A stretch of 64,000 nt of DNA from Nitratidesulfovibrio sp. (GTDB lineage Bacteria; Desulfobacterota; Desulfovibrionia; Desulfovibrionales; Desulfovibrionaceae): NCBI RefSeq assembly GCF_040373385.1, contig NZ_JBDXXH010000003.1, positions 1 to 64,000 of the forward strand. Reading direction: 5' to 3'. How positions within the stretch are numbered: position 1 is the first letter of the stretch; every line of letters starts with the position of its first letter. The position numbers and the translations under genes were made by a program. A model generated the notes under the pieces. It had not been told where the DNA came from. It did not search any database and saw nothing but the letters and a program-made list of their open reading frames with translations. Shown in pieces: positions 8,441 through 16,868 of the stretch.

Positions 8441-8496
8441 TGCGTCATTGTCATGGGCGACGGCGCGGCATGGTGTCCGTCACGCCGCGCGGGTGG

Positions 8497-10077
8497 TCAG
8501 CTGGCCGGTGCTGCGGCGGGCGCGGGCGCGGGCGGCGGCACCAGGCGCGTCTGGCCGTCCCATACGCGCGGCGCCTTGGGGGTGAGGGGGATGTACTTGA
8601 ACCACTTGTGGGTGGCCATGTGGGCCGGGTCCATTTGCAGTTCGCGACTGTGCTTCAGGATGGGCGGCACAAGCTTCTTGATGTCGCCGTCCAGGTCTCT
8701 GGCGGTGGTGAAGGCCGCCGCGCGGATGGCCACGTCGACGGCTTTCTGGCTGTACTGCTGCGACTGGGCCAGGGTGTTCAGGGCCTTGGTGGGGTTGTGG
8801 AAGCCCACGCTGTTTTCCGCAGAGATCAGATCCCAGAAGAACTGGCCCTTGCGGCACATCTGGCGTGCCTCGATCATCAGGTCGTCGTAGTCGGCGGGCT
8901 TTGGGCCGGTGTATTCGGCGGCCATGCGGATGGCCTCGTGCGCCTTCACCGAGATGTCCTGGGCCACCATCAGCTGTTCCCACACCTTGTTCTGGGTGAA
9001 CAGCACCCGCTGGCGCAGGTAGTCGGGGGTCTTGTCGGTGTGGCACTGGCGGCAGGCGCGCAGGTCCGGGTCCTTCAGCGGCGACGTCCAGTGGTGGGTG
9101 GACATCTTCTTCTTGCCGTCAAGCCGGGTGTACGACATGTGGCAGTCGGCGCAGGTTACCCCGGCGGAGCCGTGCACGCCGTTGATCCACGTTTCGTATT
9201 CAGGGTGCTGGGCCTTCAGCATGGGGGTCTTGGACACGGGGTGCACCCAGTCCACGAAGTTGCCCTCGAAGCCCTTGGTCGTCGTGTTGCCGTGGGTCTT
9301 GTAGTACTCGAACATCTCTTCGGGGTCGAAGCCGTTGGCCCACGGGAACACCGGCTTCTTGGCCGCGCCGAATTCCTTGTCCTGGAAGTAGTATTCCACG
9401 TGGCACTGCCCGCAGACCAGGGCACGCTTTTCGTTGCGGGGCAGGTTCTTGAATTCCTTGTTCTGGGTCTTCAGGTAGTCTTGCAGGGGCACGCTGTACA
9501 GGCGCAGTTCCATGGTCTGCGGCTCGTGGCAGTTGGCGCAGCCGATGGTGTGGTCGTCCACGTCCAGCTTCTGGCGGAACTCGTGAAAGTCCTTGGCCCA
9601 GAAGGCATCGCCGTTCTCCTTCACCCATTCCGTCATCTTCGGCGTCTTGCAGTTCCAGCAGGTGGAGGGCAGGCCCGCCTTTTCGCTGTAGTTGTTCAGC
9701 CGGTCGATGTGCAGGATGTCCTTCACCGCGTAGGTGTGGCCGCGCGCGGCGCGGTATTCGTAGCTGAAGGGGTACCCCAGCCACAGGTTCTTCAGGTACG
9801 GCTGGGCGTGCTTGTATCCTTCGGGCAGGGGGTTGACGTTGTCGTGCTTGTTGTATGGCACCGACCCGCCGTACTCGGTCATGATCTGCGATTCGTTGTT
9901 GCGCAGGTAGGTTTCGTAGTGCAGCGGAAATTCCGGCTTGAAGGCGGAATTCTTCAGTTCTTCTGCGGAAAGTTTGGTCTTGTAGGTGGGTGTCATGGGT
10001 TCCGAGGGCTCGGAACAGCCCGCCAGCACGGCGAGCGCCATGGCCACCAGCGCGACGAGAAGGCGACGGCTAGACAT
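8497..10077 (-). CDS. nrfA: Cytochrome c nitrite reductase, catalytic subunit NrfA
   Basis: This 526-residue periplasmic pentaheme enzyme reduces nitrite to ammonium with six electrons. The active-site heme motif is CWNCK (about Cys140), the lysine-ligated form specific to NrfA. Four CXXCH motifs follow: CANCH (~180), CGQCH (~222), CADCH (~309) and CRQCH (~342). The N-terminus ends in a lipobox (VLAGC), so the protein is probably a lipoprotein anchored to the membrane with NrfH. The ATG at 10077 is preferred because AAGGAG lies eight bases upstream; the GTG at 10086 falls inside that ribosome-binding site. It overlaps the end of nrfH by eight bases. The last ~15 residues are Pro/Ala-rich. Confidence 0.97.
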   Translation of the reverse strand: MSSRRLLVALVAMALAVLAGCSEPSEPMTPTYKTKLSAEELKNSAFKPEFPLHYETYLRNNESQIMTEYGGSVPYNKHDNVNPLPEGYKHAQPYLKNLWLGYPFSYEYRAARGHTYAVKDILHIDRLNNYSEKAGLPSTCWNCKTPKMTEWVKENGDAFWAKDFHEFRQKLDVDDHTIGCANCHEPQTMELRLYSVPLQDYLKTQNKEFKNLPRNEKRALVCGQCHVEYYFQDKEFGAAKKPVFPWANGFDPEEMFEYYKTHGNTTTKGFEGNFVDWVHPVSKTPMLKAQHPEYETWINGVHGSAGVTCADCHMSYTRLDGKKKMSTHHWTSPLKDPDLRACRQCHTDKTPDYLRQRVLFTQNKVWEQLMVAQDISVKAHEAIRMAAEYTGPKPADYDDLMIEARQMCRKGQFFWDLISAENSVGFHNPTKALNTLAQSQQYSQKAVDVAIRAAAFTTARDLDGDIKKLVPPILKHSRELQMDPAHMATHKWFKYIPLTPKAPRVWDGQTRLVPPPAPAPAAAPAS

Positions 10078-10546
10078 CGGCGGCACTCCTTCTGGCTATG
10101 GGCAGCTTGGGGGTATGGGGCACGTGACGGTGGCAGTCGGTGCAGTACTTCTTGGTTTCCATGGACACGGTCATGGTGGTGGCCACGTGGCAACGCCGAC
10201 AGTTGACCTGCACCACGTCCCTGGTTTCTCCGCCGGGGTGGATCAGGTCGGGGATGGTGCCAAGGGTCGTCGAGTAGATGTCACGCGCGCCTTCCTTGGC
10301 CTTGAAGGGCAGCTTGGCGGCCAGGTTGTGCGGCGCATGGCATTCGTTGCAGGCAAGCTTCGCGTGCGGCGAGCGCTTGTGGGTCAGCGCCGCCTCGGCC
10401 ATGGAATGGCAACTGCCGCAGAACAGGGCCTGGTCCGTGGCGGTCATGGCCAGGGCCGCGCCCACGGTAACGGCAACGCCAGCCAGCGCGGCCATGAGCA
10501 TGATGCGCCATGGTCGTCCTGTGGGGTTGCTCCGCAGAGCGTGCAT
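10070..10546 (-). CDS. nrfH: Tetraheme quinol dehydrogenase NrfH
   Basis: This 158-residue member of the NapC/NirT family oxidises menaquinol and passes electrons to NrfA. One membrane helix (about residues 14-35) anchors it. Four heme motifs follow: CGSCH, CNECH, CRRCH and CTDCH. The first is followed by a methionine (CGSCHSM), the unusual heme-1 ligand arrangement known from Desulfovibrio NrfH. An AGGAGGAGG ribosome-binding site directly precedes the ATG. It is the first gene of the nrfHA operon. Desulfovibrio uses this complex for nitrite detoxification and possibly respiration. Confidence 0.97.
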   Translation of the reverse strand: MHALRSNPTGRPWRIMLMAALAGVAVTVGAALAMTATDQALFCGSCHSMAEAALTHKRSPHAKLACNECHAPHNLAAKLPFKAKEGARDIYSTTLGTIPDLIHPGGETRDVVQVNCRRCHVATTMTVSMETKKYCTDCHRHVPHTPKLPIARRSAADV

Positions 10547-10674
10547 GGTTCCTCCTCCTGTTGGTGTGTCGTGCGTCTGCCCGCCGTGGCCCGGCCACCG
10601 GCGTGACCGGTTGCGGCATGTTCGATGTTGACCATCCGGTGGTTGGTGGCGGGTACGGCAGGGAATCCCCCCGT

Positions 10675-10709
10675 CATTGTATGCGTAATCAACATCCCGA
10701 GATACAATG
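10675..10709. promoter_or_regulatory. Inverted repeat upstream of nrfHA
   Basis: CATTGTAT (10675-10682) and ATACAATG (10702-10709) are exact reverse complements 19 bases apart. They lie about 130 bases upstream of the nrfH start, next to AT-rich sequence. The geometry suits a dimeric regulator, but no known motif is recognised. Confidence 0.4.
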
Positions 10710-11243
10710 ATTATTTTTTCGGAGTTGCGAAGTCTGAACTTTTACAATTTTCTGATTATCGTACTAGAACGCTGTTTTTAAAGGATAAATGAAAATATAT
10801 TGGGATGGCGTACAGCCGGGGCGCCCTTTCGATTTGGGTATCGGCGAGCGTGCGGATATACGGGATGGCCCTGCGCGCCGGGTGTTTGCCGGACGTTGTG
10901 CCCGCATCCCGTGAGAACAACAGGGAAAGAATTGGATGAATGCTCAATCCGCGTCGCGACGGTTGCAAGGGGGGCGGAGGGCTTGGGTGGTGGGGTGCCA
11001 CACGGTGAGATGAAACTGTTCAGAACGGTGATAATACGTTTTTATTCACAAGGTTAAAGAATATATGATTGCGAAAATGTAATTTTAAGAGTGCTAAAAT
11101 TGTAATAAAAAAACCAATATGCGCGTCATCAAACTCGCGATCTTGCCGTTTTTGGGATTTTCCGCTATCGCACGTGAACCCGCAGCGGATTGCGCATTCG
11201 TGTCATTCCGGGGCGGAGTCCACGCCATCCGGAGAACGCGTCC
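10710..11243. other. AT-rich divergent intergenic region between nrfHA and the glutamate synthase operon
   Basis: Stretches at 10705-10800 and 11020-11125 are much more AT-rich than the flanks and probably hold the two divergent promoters. No specific -35/-10 pair is convincing. A 41-codon open frame at 10789-10914 has a ribosome-binding-like AAGGA but no recognisable product. Confidence 0.4.
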
Positions 11244-12371
11244 ATGTGTCGATTGTTCGCCTTGACTTCGACAGAGCCCGTCTCCCCCATGGTGGCCATC
11301 AATGCCCTGAATGTGATGAAGGAAGGGCATGACGGCTCCGGGGTCGGGCTCTATCTATCCGGTCTGTCGGGTCCCTTTGCGGAGCACCCCGAATATCCCA
11401 TCCTCTCCGGCATCTTCACCGAAAAGGGCCTGAAGCGGCTTGACGGAATCATGGACGACCTTGGGTTTCGTCCGTTCCATTCGGTGTCGATCATCAAATC
11501 CACGCCGCCCGCAGGCACGCCCAAGCGCGGCGTATACCTTGCCCGCGCCTACGAGCCGCCCAAAGCCTGGGCCGACATGCCCGAGGCCGAGCGCACCGCG
11601 CAGCTGGTGCAGACCCGCGTGGCCATCCGCCAGCAGGGCGAGGCCGAGCGCGACATGATGGCCTTTTCGTTCTGGCCGGGCGTGGTGATGATCAAGGAAG
11701 TGGGCGACCCGCTCACCGTGGGCGAGTACCTGGGCCTTGACCGGCCCGACCTGCACGCCCGCCGCATCCTGTGCCAGGGCCGCCAGAACACCAACTACGC
11801 CATCAACCTGTATGCATGTCACCCGTTCTTCATCGAGGGCGTGTGCACCATGACCAACGGGGAAAACACGGCGTTCATCCCGATCCGCGAATACCTTTCG
11901 TCGCGCAACGTGCCCGGCTACATGGGCTACCAGTCCGACTCCGAGGTGTTCACGCACATCATGCACTTCACGCATTACAAGCTGGGCCTGCCGGTAGAGG
12001 CGTACAAGCACGTCATCACCCCGCTGTCCGACGCCGAAATGGCCGGGCACCCCGACCGTGACATGCTGGCCCGCCTGAAGGTGCTGTGCCGCAAGATGAT
12101 CATCGACGGCCCCAACTGCGTCATCGGCTGCCTGCCGGACGGCACCATGTTCATGGCGCAGGACCGCAAGAAGCTGCGGCCCGGCGTGGTGGGCGGCAAG
12201 CCCGGCATGTACGCCTTTTCGTCCGAGTTGTGCGGCCTTGATGCCGCCATCCCCGACCGCGACAAGACCCTCGACTTCCAGCCCATGCATCTGGACACGG
12301 CCTACGTCCGTCCCGAATGCCAAGAGGTGACCATATGCAGCCAACTGCAGGCATTACCCCGTCAACGCTGA
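11244..12371 (+). CDS. Glutamate synthase, glutaminase (class II amidotransferase) subunit
   Basis: This 375-residue protein starts MCRLFALTS, so Cys2 becomes the N-terminal nucleophile after Met removal, the hallmark of class II glutamine amidotransferases. It releases ammonia from glutamine for the synthase subunit encoded next. Conserved NTNYAINLYACHP and TNGENTAF resemble the glutamine-binding region of the GltB amidotransferase domain. In most bacteria this domain is fused in a ~1500-residue GltB; here it is a separate protein, as in archaea and other Desulfovibrio. The ATG at 11244 follows GGAGA. Its 3' end overlaps the next gene by 37 bases, so the two are translationally coupled. Confidence 0.9.
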   Translation: MCRLFALTSTEPVSPMVAINALNVMKEGHDGSGVGLYLSGLSGPFAEHPEYPILSGIFTEKGLKRLDGIMDDLGFRPFHSVSIIKSTPPAGTPKRGVYLARAYEPPKAWADMPEAERTAQLVQTRVAIRQQGEAERDMMAFSFWPGVVMIKEVGDPLTVGEYLGLDRPDLHARRILCQGRQNTNYAINLYACHPFFIEGVCTMTNGENTAFIPIREYLSSRNVPGYMGYQSDSEVFTHIMHFTHYKLGLPVEAYKHVITPLSDAEMAGHPDRDMLARLKVLCRKMIIDGPNCVIGCLPDGTMFMAQDRKKLRPGVVGGKPGMYAFSSELCGLDAAIPDRDKTLDFQPMHLDTAYVRPECQEVTICSQLQALPRQR

Positions 12372-13969
12372 GCGTGAAGGACCTGCCCTGGCAGGTCGAA
12401 TGGAACAAGGACACCTGCACCCTGTGCGGGCGGTGTACCTCCGTGTGCCCGGTGAACGCCATCGAGCTTGCCGTGCACAGGAAGCGCGTGGTCGAAACCA
12501 CCACCGGCCTCATGCAGAAGCCGAAGAACACCTATTCGGTGTTCCACGGCATCCGCCAGCGCACTGACGCGGCCTACGCCTGCATCGGTTGCGCCATGTG
12601 CACCATGGTCTGTCCCAACAACGCCATCCGGCCCATGCGCCTGGATGAAGGCACCACGCTGCGCTTCCACAACAACCGCGGGGGGCATGCCCGTACCCGT
12701 GGCGGGCGCCGCAATGCGCCGGACAGCCTGCTGGACCAGATCAAGTTCATCCGCATTTCCATGCTCACCGACCCCGCGCTGGACGCCGGGCGGCACGAGT
12801 TCGAGCTGCGCACCCTGCTGGGCCGCGTGCTGCCGCCCGAACAGGGGCTGAAGGCCTTCCAGGAAAACGGCTGGGTGCCTGCGGTGCGCGAAATCTACCC
12901 GCTGGTCATCGGCTCCATGTCCTTCGGCGCGCTTTCTCCCAACATGTGGGAAGGCTTGCAGATGGGCGTTGCCTACCTGAACGAGGAAATGGGCATGCCC
13001 GTGCGCATGTGCACCGGTGAAGGCGGCTGTCCGCCGCGCCTGTTGCGCTCGCGCTTCCTCAAGTACGTCATCCTGCAGATTGCCTCCGGCTACTTCGGGT
13101 GGGATGAAATCCTGCATGCCATCCCCCAGATGAAGGAAGACCCCTGCGCCATCGAGATCAAGTACGGCCAGGGCGCCAAGCCCGGCGACGGCGGTCTGCT
13201 GATGTGGCACAAGGTCAACAAGCTCATCGCCACCATTCGCGGGGTGCCGCCGGGCGTGTCCCTGCCCAGCCCCCCCACCCACCAGACCCAGTATTCCATC
13301 GAGGAATCCGTGGCCAAGATGATCCAGTCCATGAGCATGGCCTGGGGATTCCGGGTGCCCGTCTACCCCAAGATATCCGCCACCACCACCTCGCGCGCCG
13401 TGCTGAACAACCTGGTGCGCAACCCCTACGCGGCGGGCCTTGCCATCGACGGCGAGGACGGCGGCACCGGGGCGGCCTACAACGTGTCCATGAACCACAT
13501 GGGCCACCCCATCGCCTCGAGCATCCGCGACTGCTACCACGACCTCGTGCAGCAGGGCTGCCAGAACGAGATCCCGCTTATCGCGGGCGGGGGCATCGGC
13601 AAGAACGGCAACCTCGCGCACAACGCCGCCGCCCTGATCATGCTGGGCGCCAGCATGGTGCAGGTGGGCAAGTACGTGATGCAGGCCGGGGCCGGGTGCG
13701 TGGGGTCGGAAATCGACCGCTGCAACATCTGCAACCTGGGCCGCTGCCCCAAGGGCATCACCTCGCAGGATCCCCGCGTGTACCGCAGGCTGGACCCGGA
13801 AAAGGTGGCCGAACGGGTGGTGGATTTCTACCTGGCCTTCGACACCGAACTGCGCAAGATCTTCGCGCCGCTGGGCCGGTCCACCTCGCTGCCCGTGGGC
13901 ATGTCCGACGCGCTGGGCATTGCGAACAAGGATGCGGCGGAGCGTCTGGGCATCCAGTACGTCGTCTAG
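12335..13969 (+). CDS. gltB: Glutamate synthase, ferredoxin-FMN central subunit
   Basis: This 544-residue protein converts 2-oxoglutarate and ammonia to glutamate on FMN. Two 4Fe-4S ferredoxin motifs lie at the N-terminus (CTLCGRCTSVCP near residue 28 and CIGCAMCTMVCP near 85). The FMN/2-oxoglutarate barrel follows, with GEGGCPPRLLRS, EIKYGQGAKPGDGGLL and IDGEDGGTGAA. The cysteine cluster CNICNLGRCPKGI supplies the FeS cluster typical of GltB. This matches archaeal-type glutamate synthase with built-in ferredoxin domains. The start at 12335 has GAGGTG upstream and lies inside the preceding gene. Electrons probably come from the flavoprotein encoded next. Confidence 0.92.
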   Translation: MQPTAGITPSTLSVKDLPWQVEWNKDTCTLCGRCTSVCPVNAIELAVHRKRVVETTTGLMQKPKNTYSVFHGIRQRTDAAYACIGCAMCTMVCPNNAIRPMRLDEGTTLRFHNNRGGHARTRGGRRNAPDSLLDQIKFIRISMLTDPALDAGRHEFELRTLLGRVLPPEQGLKAFQENGWVPAVREIYPLVIGSMSFGALSPNMWEGLQMGVAYLNEEMGMPVRMCTGEGGCPPRLLRSRFLKYVILQIASGYFGWDEILHAIPQMKEDPCAIEIKYGQGAKPGDGGLLMWHKVNKLIATIRGVPPGVSLPSPPTHQTQYSIEESVAKMIQSMSMAWGFRVPVYPKISATTTSRAVLNNLVRNPYAAGLAIDGEDGGTGAAYNVSMNHMGHPIASSIRDCYHDLVQQGCQNEIPLIAGGGIGKNGNLAHNAAALIMLGASMVQVGKYVMQAGAGCVGSEIDRCNICNLGRCPKGITSQDPRVYRRLDPEKVAERVVDFYLAFDTELRKIFAPLGRSTSLPVGMSDALGIANKDAAERLGIQYVV

Positions 13970-13983
13970 CGCGGACATTCGGG

Positions 13984-14092
13984 GTCTTTTGCCCTCCGGC
14001 TTCGTCAGGCGGTCTTTCCCTTCGGGTCACGTACCAAAGAGTACGCTCCCCTCGGAAAAGGCCCGCCTTCCTCGCCGGAGAACAAAATTCCT
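13984..14092. repeat. Dispersed modular repeat, copy B1, inside the glutamate synthase operon
   Basis: It shares the 5' module (GTCTTTTGCCC...GGCTTCGTCA) and 3' module (TTCCTCGCC...GAACAAAATTCCT) with the A copies. The middle differs: GTACCAAAGAGTACGCTCCC flanked by GGCGGTC/GGCCCGCC arms that can pair. A similar middle occurs at 40352-40462. It occupies most of the 342-base gap between gltB and the next glutamate synthase gene; the remaining ~220 bases show no gene. Confidence 0.7.
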
Positions 14093-14311
14093 CCGAATGC
14101 CTGAGAACGGCGGCGCGTGAGGAGGAGGAAGCTCCTCCGGATGCCGGAGAGGTGCAGCGCGTGCTGAAGGACATCGCCGTAAGACGAAATCCTTTCGGAT
14201 GCACGGGCCAGGTCGAGAAAAGATTCCGCGCGGCGGGCCTGAACAAGGGCTTCGCGCGCGGCGAATGAAGATAACGCCGAAAAGGCAACCATACAGCAGC
14301 GGAGTGACGCC

Positions 14312-16645
14312 ATGTCCCCCAGCGAAGTGGTCCGCGTAAGCGGCATCGAAGACGGAAAGCGCATCGAATCGCGCATTCTCGAAGAGCGCCTGCAAGGCGT
14401 TGTGCGCGACGGCGCGCGCAACGTGGAAGTGGATGCCTGCGGTCAGCACGGCATCGGCGGGCGTTTGTGGATATCGGAACAGGAACCCGTGCACGTCACC
14501 GTGCGCGGGTCGTCGGGCCAGCGGCTGGGTTCGCTGGGCAGCACCGGCACCACGGTGGAAGTGTTCGGCCCCGCGTCGGACGACGTGGGCTGGCTGAACG
14601 CGGGCGCCAACATCGTCGTGCACGGCAACGCCGGCAACGGCGCGTGCAACGGCATGGCCCAGGGGCGCGTGTACGTTGCGGGCAACATCGGCTCGCGCGG
14701 CATGACCATGACCAAGCAGAACCCGCGCTTTTCCGCGCCGGAACTGTGGGTGCTGGGCAGCGTGGGCGACTACTTCGCGGAATTCATGGCGGGCGGCACC
14801 GCCGTGGTCTGCGGCGTGGGCGCGCAGAACCCCGCCAACGTGCTGGGCTACCGCCCCTGCGTGGGCATGGTGGGCGGGCGCATCTACGTGCATGGCCCGC
14901 ACGAGGGTTTTTCGCAGGCGGACGCCAAGCAGGTGCCCATCGACGATGCCGCCTGGGCGTGGCTGACCGAAAACCTGTCCGGGTTCCTGGCCGCCATTGG
15001 CAAGTCGGACCTTCTGGCCGGGCTTTCGGTGCGCGAGGACTGGCAGTGCATCGCCGCGCGCGGCCCCTTCGAGAAGGTGGGCAAGAAGCGCCGGGCCGTG
15101 GCCGACTTTCGCCGCAACGTGTGGGAGAAGGAACTGGGCATGGGCGGCCTTGTGGGCGACCTGACCTCGGTGGACCGCAGCCCCATTCCGCTCATCACCA
15201 CCGGAGAACTGCGTCGCTTCGTGCCGGTGTGGGAAAACGGCCAGCACATGGCACCCTGCCAGTCCAGCTGTCCCACCGGCATGCCGGTGCAGGAGCGCTG
15301 GCGGCTGGTGCGCGAAGGCCTGATCGATGAAGCGGTGGACGTGGCCCTGGCCTACACCCCCTTCCCGGCCACCGTGTGCGGCTACCTGTGTCCCAACCTG
15401 TGCATGCAGGGCTGTTCGCGCAGCCTGCAACGCATGAAGCCCGTGGACATCACCCAGATCGGCAGGGCGGGCGCGGCATCGCGCGCGCCCAAGTTGCCCC
15501 CGCTGACCGGGACGAAAGTCGCCGTCGTCGGTGGCGGCGCGGCGGGCATCTCCGTCGCGTGGCAGTTGCGCATGCGCGGCGTTGCCGCCACCGTGTACGA
15601 CATGGACAAGGAACTGGGCGGCAAGATCAGTTCGGCCATTCCCGGCAGCCGCATCCCGCAGGACGTGCTGGACGCGGAACTGGCCCGCGCCCGCGAGGTG
15701 CTGCCCCATGTGCATCTGCAACAGCGCCTGGGCAAGGACGAGTTTGCCCAGTTGAAGGCGGACAACGACTTCGTGGTGCTGGCCACCGGCGCCAACACCC
15801 CGCGCATGCTGCCCGTGCCCGGCAAGGAACTGGCCCGCACCGCGCTGGAATTCCTGAAGTCGGCCAAGTCCGGCACCGGCACCGTGGGCAAGCGCGTGGT
15901 CATCGTGGGCGCGGGCAACGTGGGCTGCGACGTGGCCACCGAGGCCGCGCGGCTGGGGGCGGAATCCATCACCCTCATCGACATCCAGACCCCGGCGGCC
16001 TTCGGCAAGGAAAAGGAAGAGGCGGAACACGTGGGTGCCACCTTCCGCTGGCCCTGCTTCACCAAGGAGATCACCCCCGAAGGGCTGGTGCTGACCACCG
16101 GCGAGCTGCTGCCCGCCGAAACGGTCATCTTCTCCATTGGTGACGCGCCCGGCCTCGACTACCTGCCCGAGGACATTGCCGTGGAGCGCGGCCACGTGGT
16201 GGTCAACGACATCCAGCAGACCACCGACGCGCGCGTCTTCGCCATTGGCGATGCGGTGCGCCCCGGTCTGCTCACCCAGGCCATCGGCATGGGCCGCAAG
16301 GCCGCCGAAGCCATCGTCGAGATGGCCGAAGGCAAGCGCCCCGTGTCCGACACCCGCAAGATGATCGACTATTCCCGCGTGAAGCTGGAATACTTCGACC
16401 CGCGCATCGACAACTTCCAGGACCTCGGCCAGTGCGGCGATGCCTGCGCCAGTTGCGGCGCGTGCCGCGACTGCGGCATCTGCGAGACCATCTGCCCGCA
16501 GGCGGCCATCAGCCGCCGCGAGGTGCAGGGTGGGTGCGGTTTCGAGATGGCCGTGGACGCCGACAAGTGCATCGGCTGCGGCTTCTGCGCCGGTGCCTGC
16601 CCGTGCGGCATTTGGAATCTGGTCGAAAATACTCCGATGGAGTAA
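14312..16645 (+). CDS. Glutamate synthase GXGXG / FAD-NAD(P) oxidoreductase / ferredoxin fusion subunit
   Basis: This 777-residue protein fuses three modules. Residues ~1-260 form the GltB C-terminal GXGXG beta-helix (GSLGSTGTTVEVFG, NGMAQGRVYVAGNIGSRG). Residues ~310-690 form a GltD-like flavoprotein with a cysteine-rich N-terminal FeS segment (CQSSCPTGMP, CGYLCPNLCMQGC), an FAD site VAVVGGGAAGISVAW and an NAD(P) site VVIVGAGNVGCDVA. Residues ~715-770 form an 8Fe-8S ferredoxin tail (CGACRDCGICETICP, CIGCGFCAGACPCG). It supplies electrons to the FMN subunit and completes the GltB fold. The ATG at 14312 follows GGAG. It is the third gene of the operon, separated by repeat B1. Confidence 0.92.
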   Translation: MSPSEVVRVSGIEDGKRIESRILEERLQGVVRDGARNVEVDACGQHGIGGRLWISEQEPVHVTVRGSSGQRLGSLGSTGTTVEVFGPASDDVGWLNAGANIVVHGNAGNGACNGMAQGRVYVAGNIGSRGMTMTKQNPRFSAPELWVLGSVGDYFAEFMAGGTAVVCGVGAQNPANVLGYRPCVGMVGGRIYVHGPHEGFSQADAKQVPIDDAAWAWLTENLSGFLAAIGKSDLLAGLSVREDWQCIAARGPFEKVGKKRRAVADFRRNVWEKELGMGGLVGDLTSVDRSPIPLITTGELRRFVPVWENGQHMAPCQSSCPTGMPVQERWRLVREGLIDEAVDVALAYTPFPATVCGYLCPNLCMQGCSRSLQRMKPVDITQIGRAGAASRAPKLPPLTGTKVAVVGGGAAGISVAWQLRMRGVAATVYDMDKELGGKISSAIPGSRIPQDVLDAELARAREVLPHVHLQQRLGKDEFAQLKADNDFVVLATGANTPRMLPVPGKELARTALEFLKSAKSGTGTVGKRVVIVGAGNVGCDVATEAARLGAESITLIDIQTPAAFGKEKEEAEHVGATFRWPCFTKEITPEGLVLTTGELLPAETVIFSIGDAPGLDYLPEDIAVERGHVVVNDIQQTTDARVFAIGDAVRPGLLTQAIGMGRKAAEAIVEMAEGKRPVSDTRKMIDYSRVKLEYFDPRIDNFQDLGQCGDACASCGACRDCGICETICPQAAISRREVQGGCGFEMAVDADKCIGCGFCAGACPCGIWNLVENTPME

Positions 16646-16686
16646 CCGGGCGCACGTCCCTGGCGGGTGCTGACGCAAAGAACAAC

Positions 16687-16716
16687 GGGCGGTCCCTCCT
16701 TTCGGATGGACCGCCC
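16687..16716 (+). terminator. Terminator of the glutamate synthase operon
   Basis: GGGCGGTCC (16687-16695) pairs with GGACCGCCC (16708-16716) over a 12-base loop, 41 bases after the stop codon. A T run occurs later, at 16734-16741. Confidence 0.75.
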
Positions 16717-16749
16717 TTGAATTTGCGACAAAGTTTTTTTTCGTGAAGA

Positions 16750-16792
16750 GTGGGGCTCTGCCCCACGCCCCGCAAGGGGGCCGCGCCCCCTT
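16750..16792. repeat. Double palindrome element
   Basis: Two adjacent perfect hairpins: GTGGGGC/GCCCCAC (16750-16766) and AAGGGGGC/GCCCCCTT (16774-16792), with CGCCCCGC between. Compact G/C-rich double hairpins of this sort look like interspersed repeats, but no second copy is seen in this window. It lies between the glutamate synthase terminator and the convergent lipoprotein gene. Confidence 0.5.
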
Positions 16793-16868
16793 GACCCCTT
16801 ATTGGGTAAAACTGTCTGGTGGGGGGGGGCGTTTCCCGGTCGGCTTTCCTGCCGGTTGGCAGTGGTTC

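Noticed and set aside
10789..10914. 41-codon frame (MKIYWDGVQPGRPFDLGIGE...) in the nrfH-glutamate synthase gap
   Set aside because: It has an AAGGA before the ATG, but no recognisable product, terminator or conservation evidence; it could equally be leader sequence.
10970..11015. Possible sigma-54 promoter (TGGCAC on the minus strand)
   Set aside because: The required TTGCA-type -12 element is absent at the correct spacing.
14027..16678. 883-codon open frame antisense to the glutamate synthase fusion gene
   Set aside because: High-GC DNA produces long antisense frames; the translation is His/Ala/Gly-rich with no motif, while the + strand encodes clear domains.
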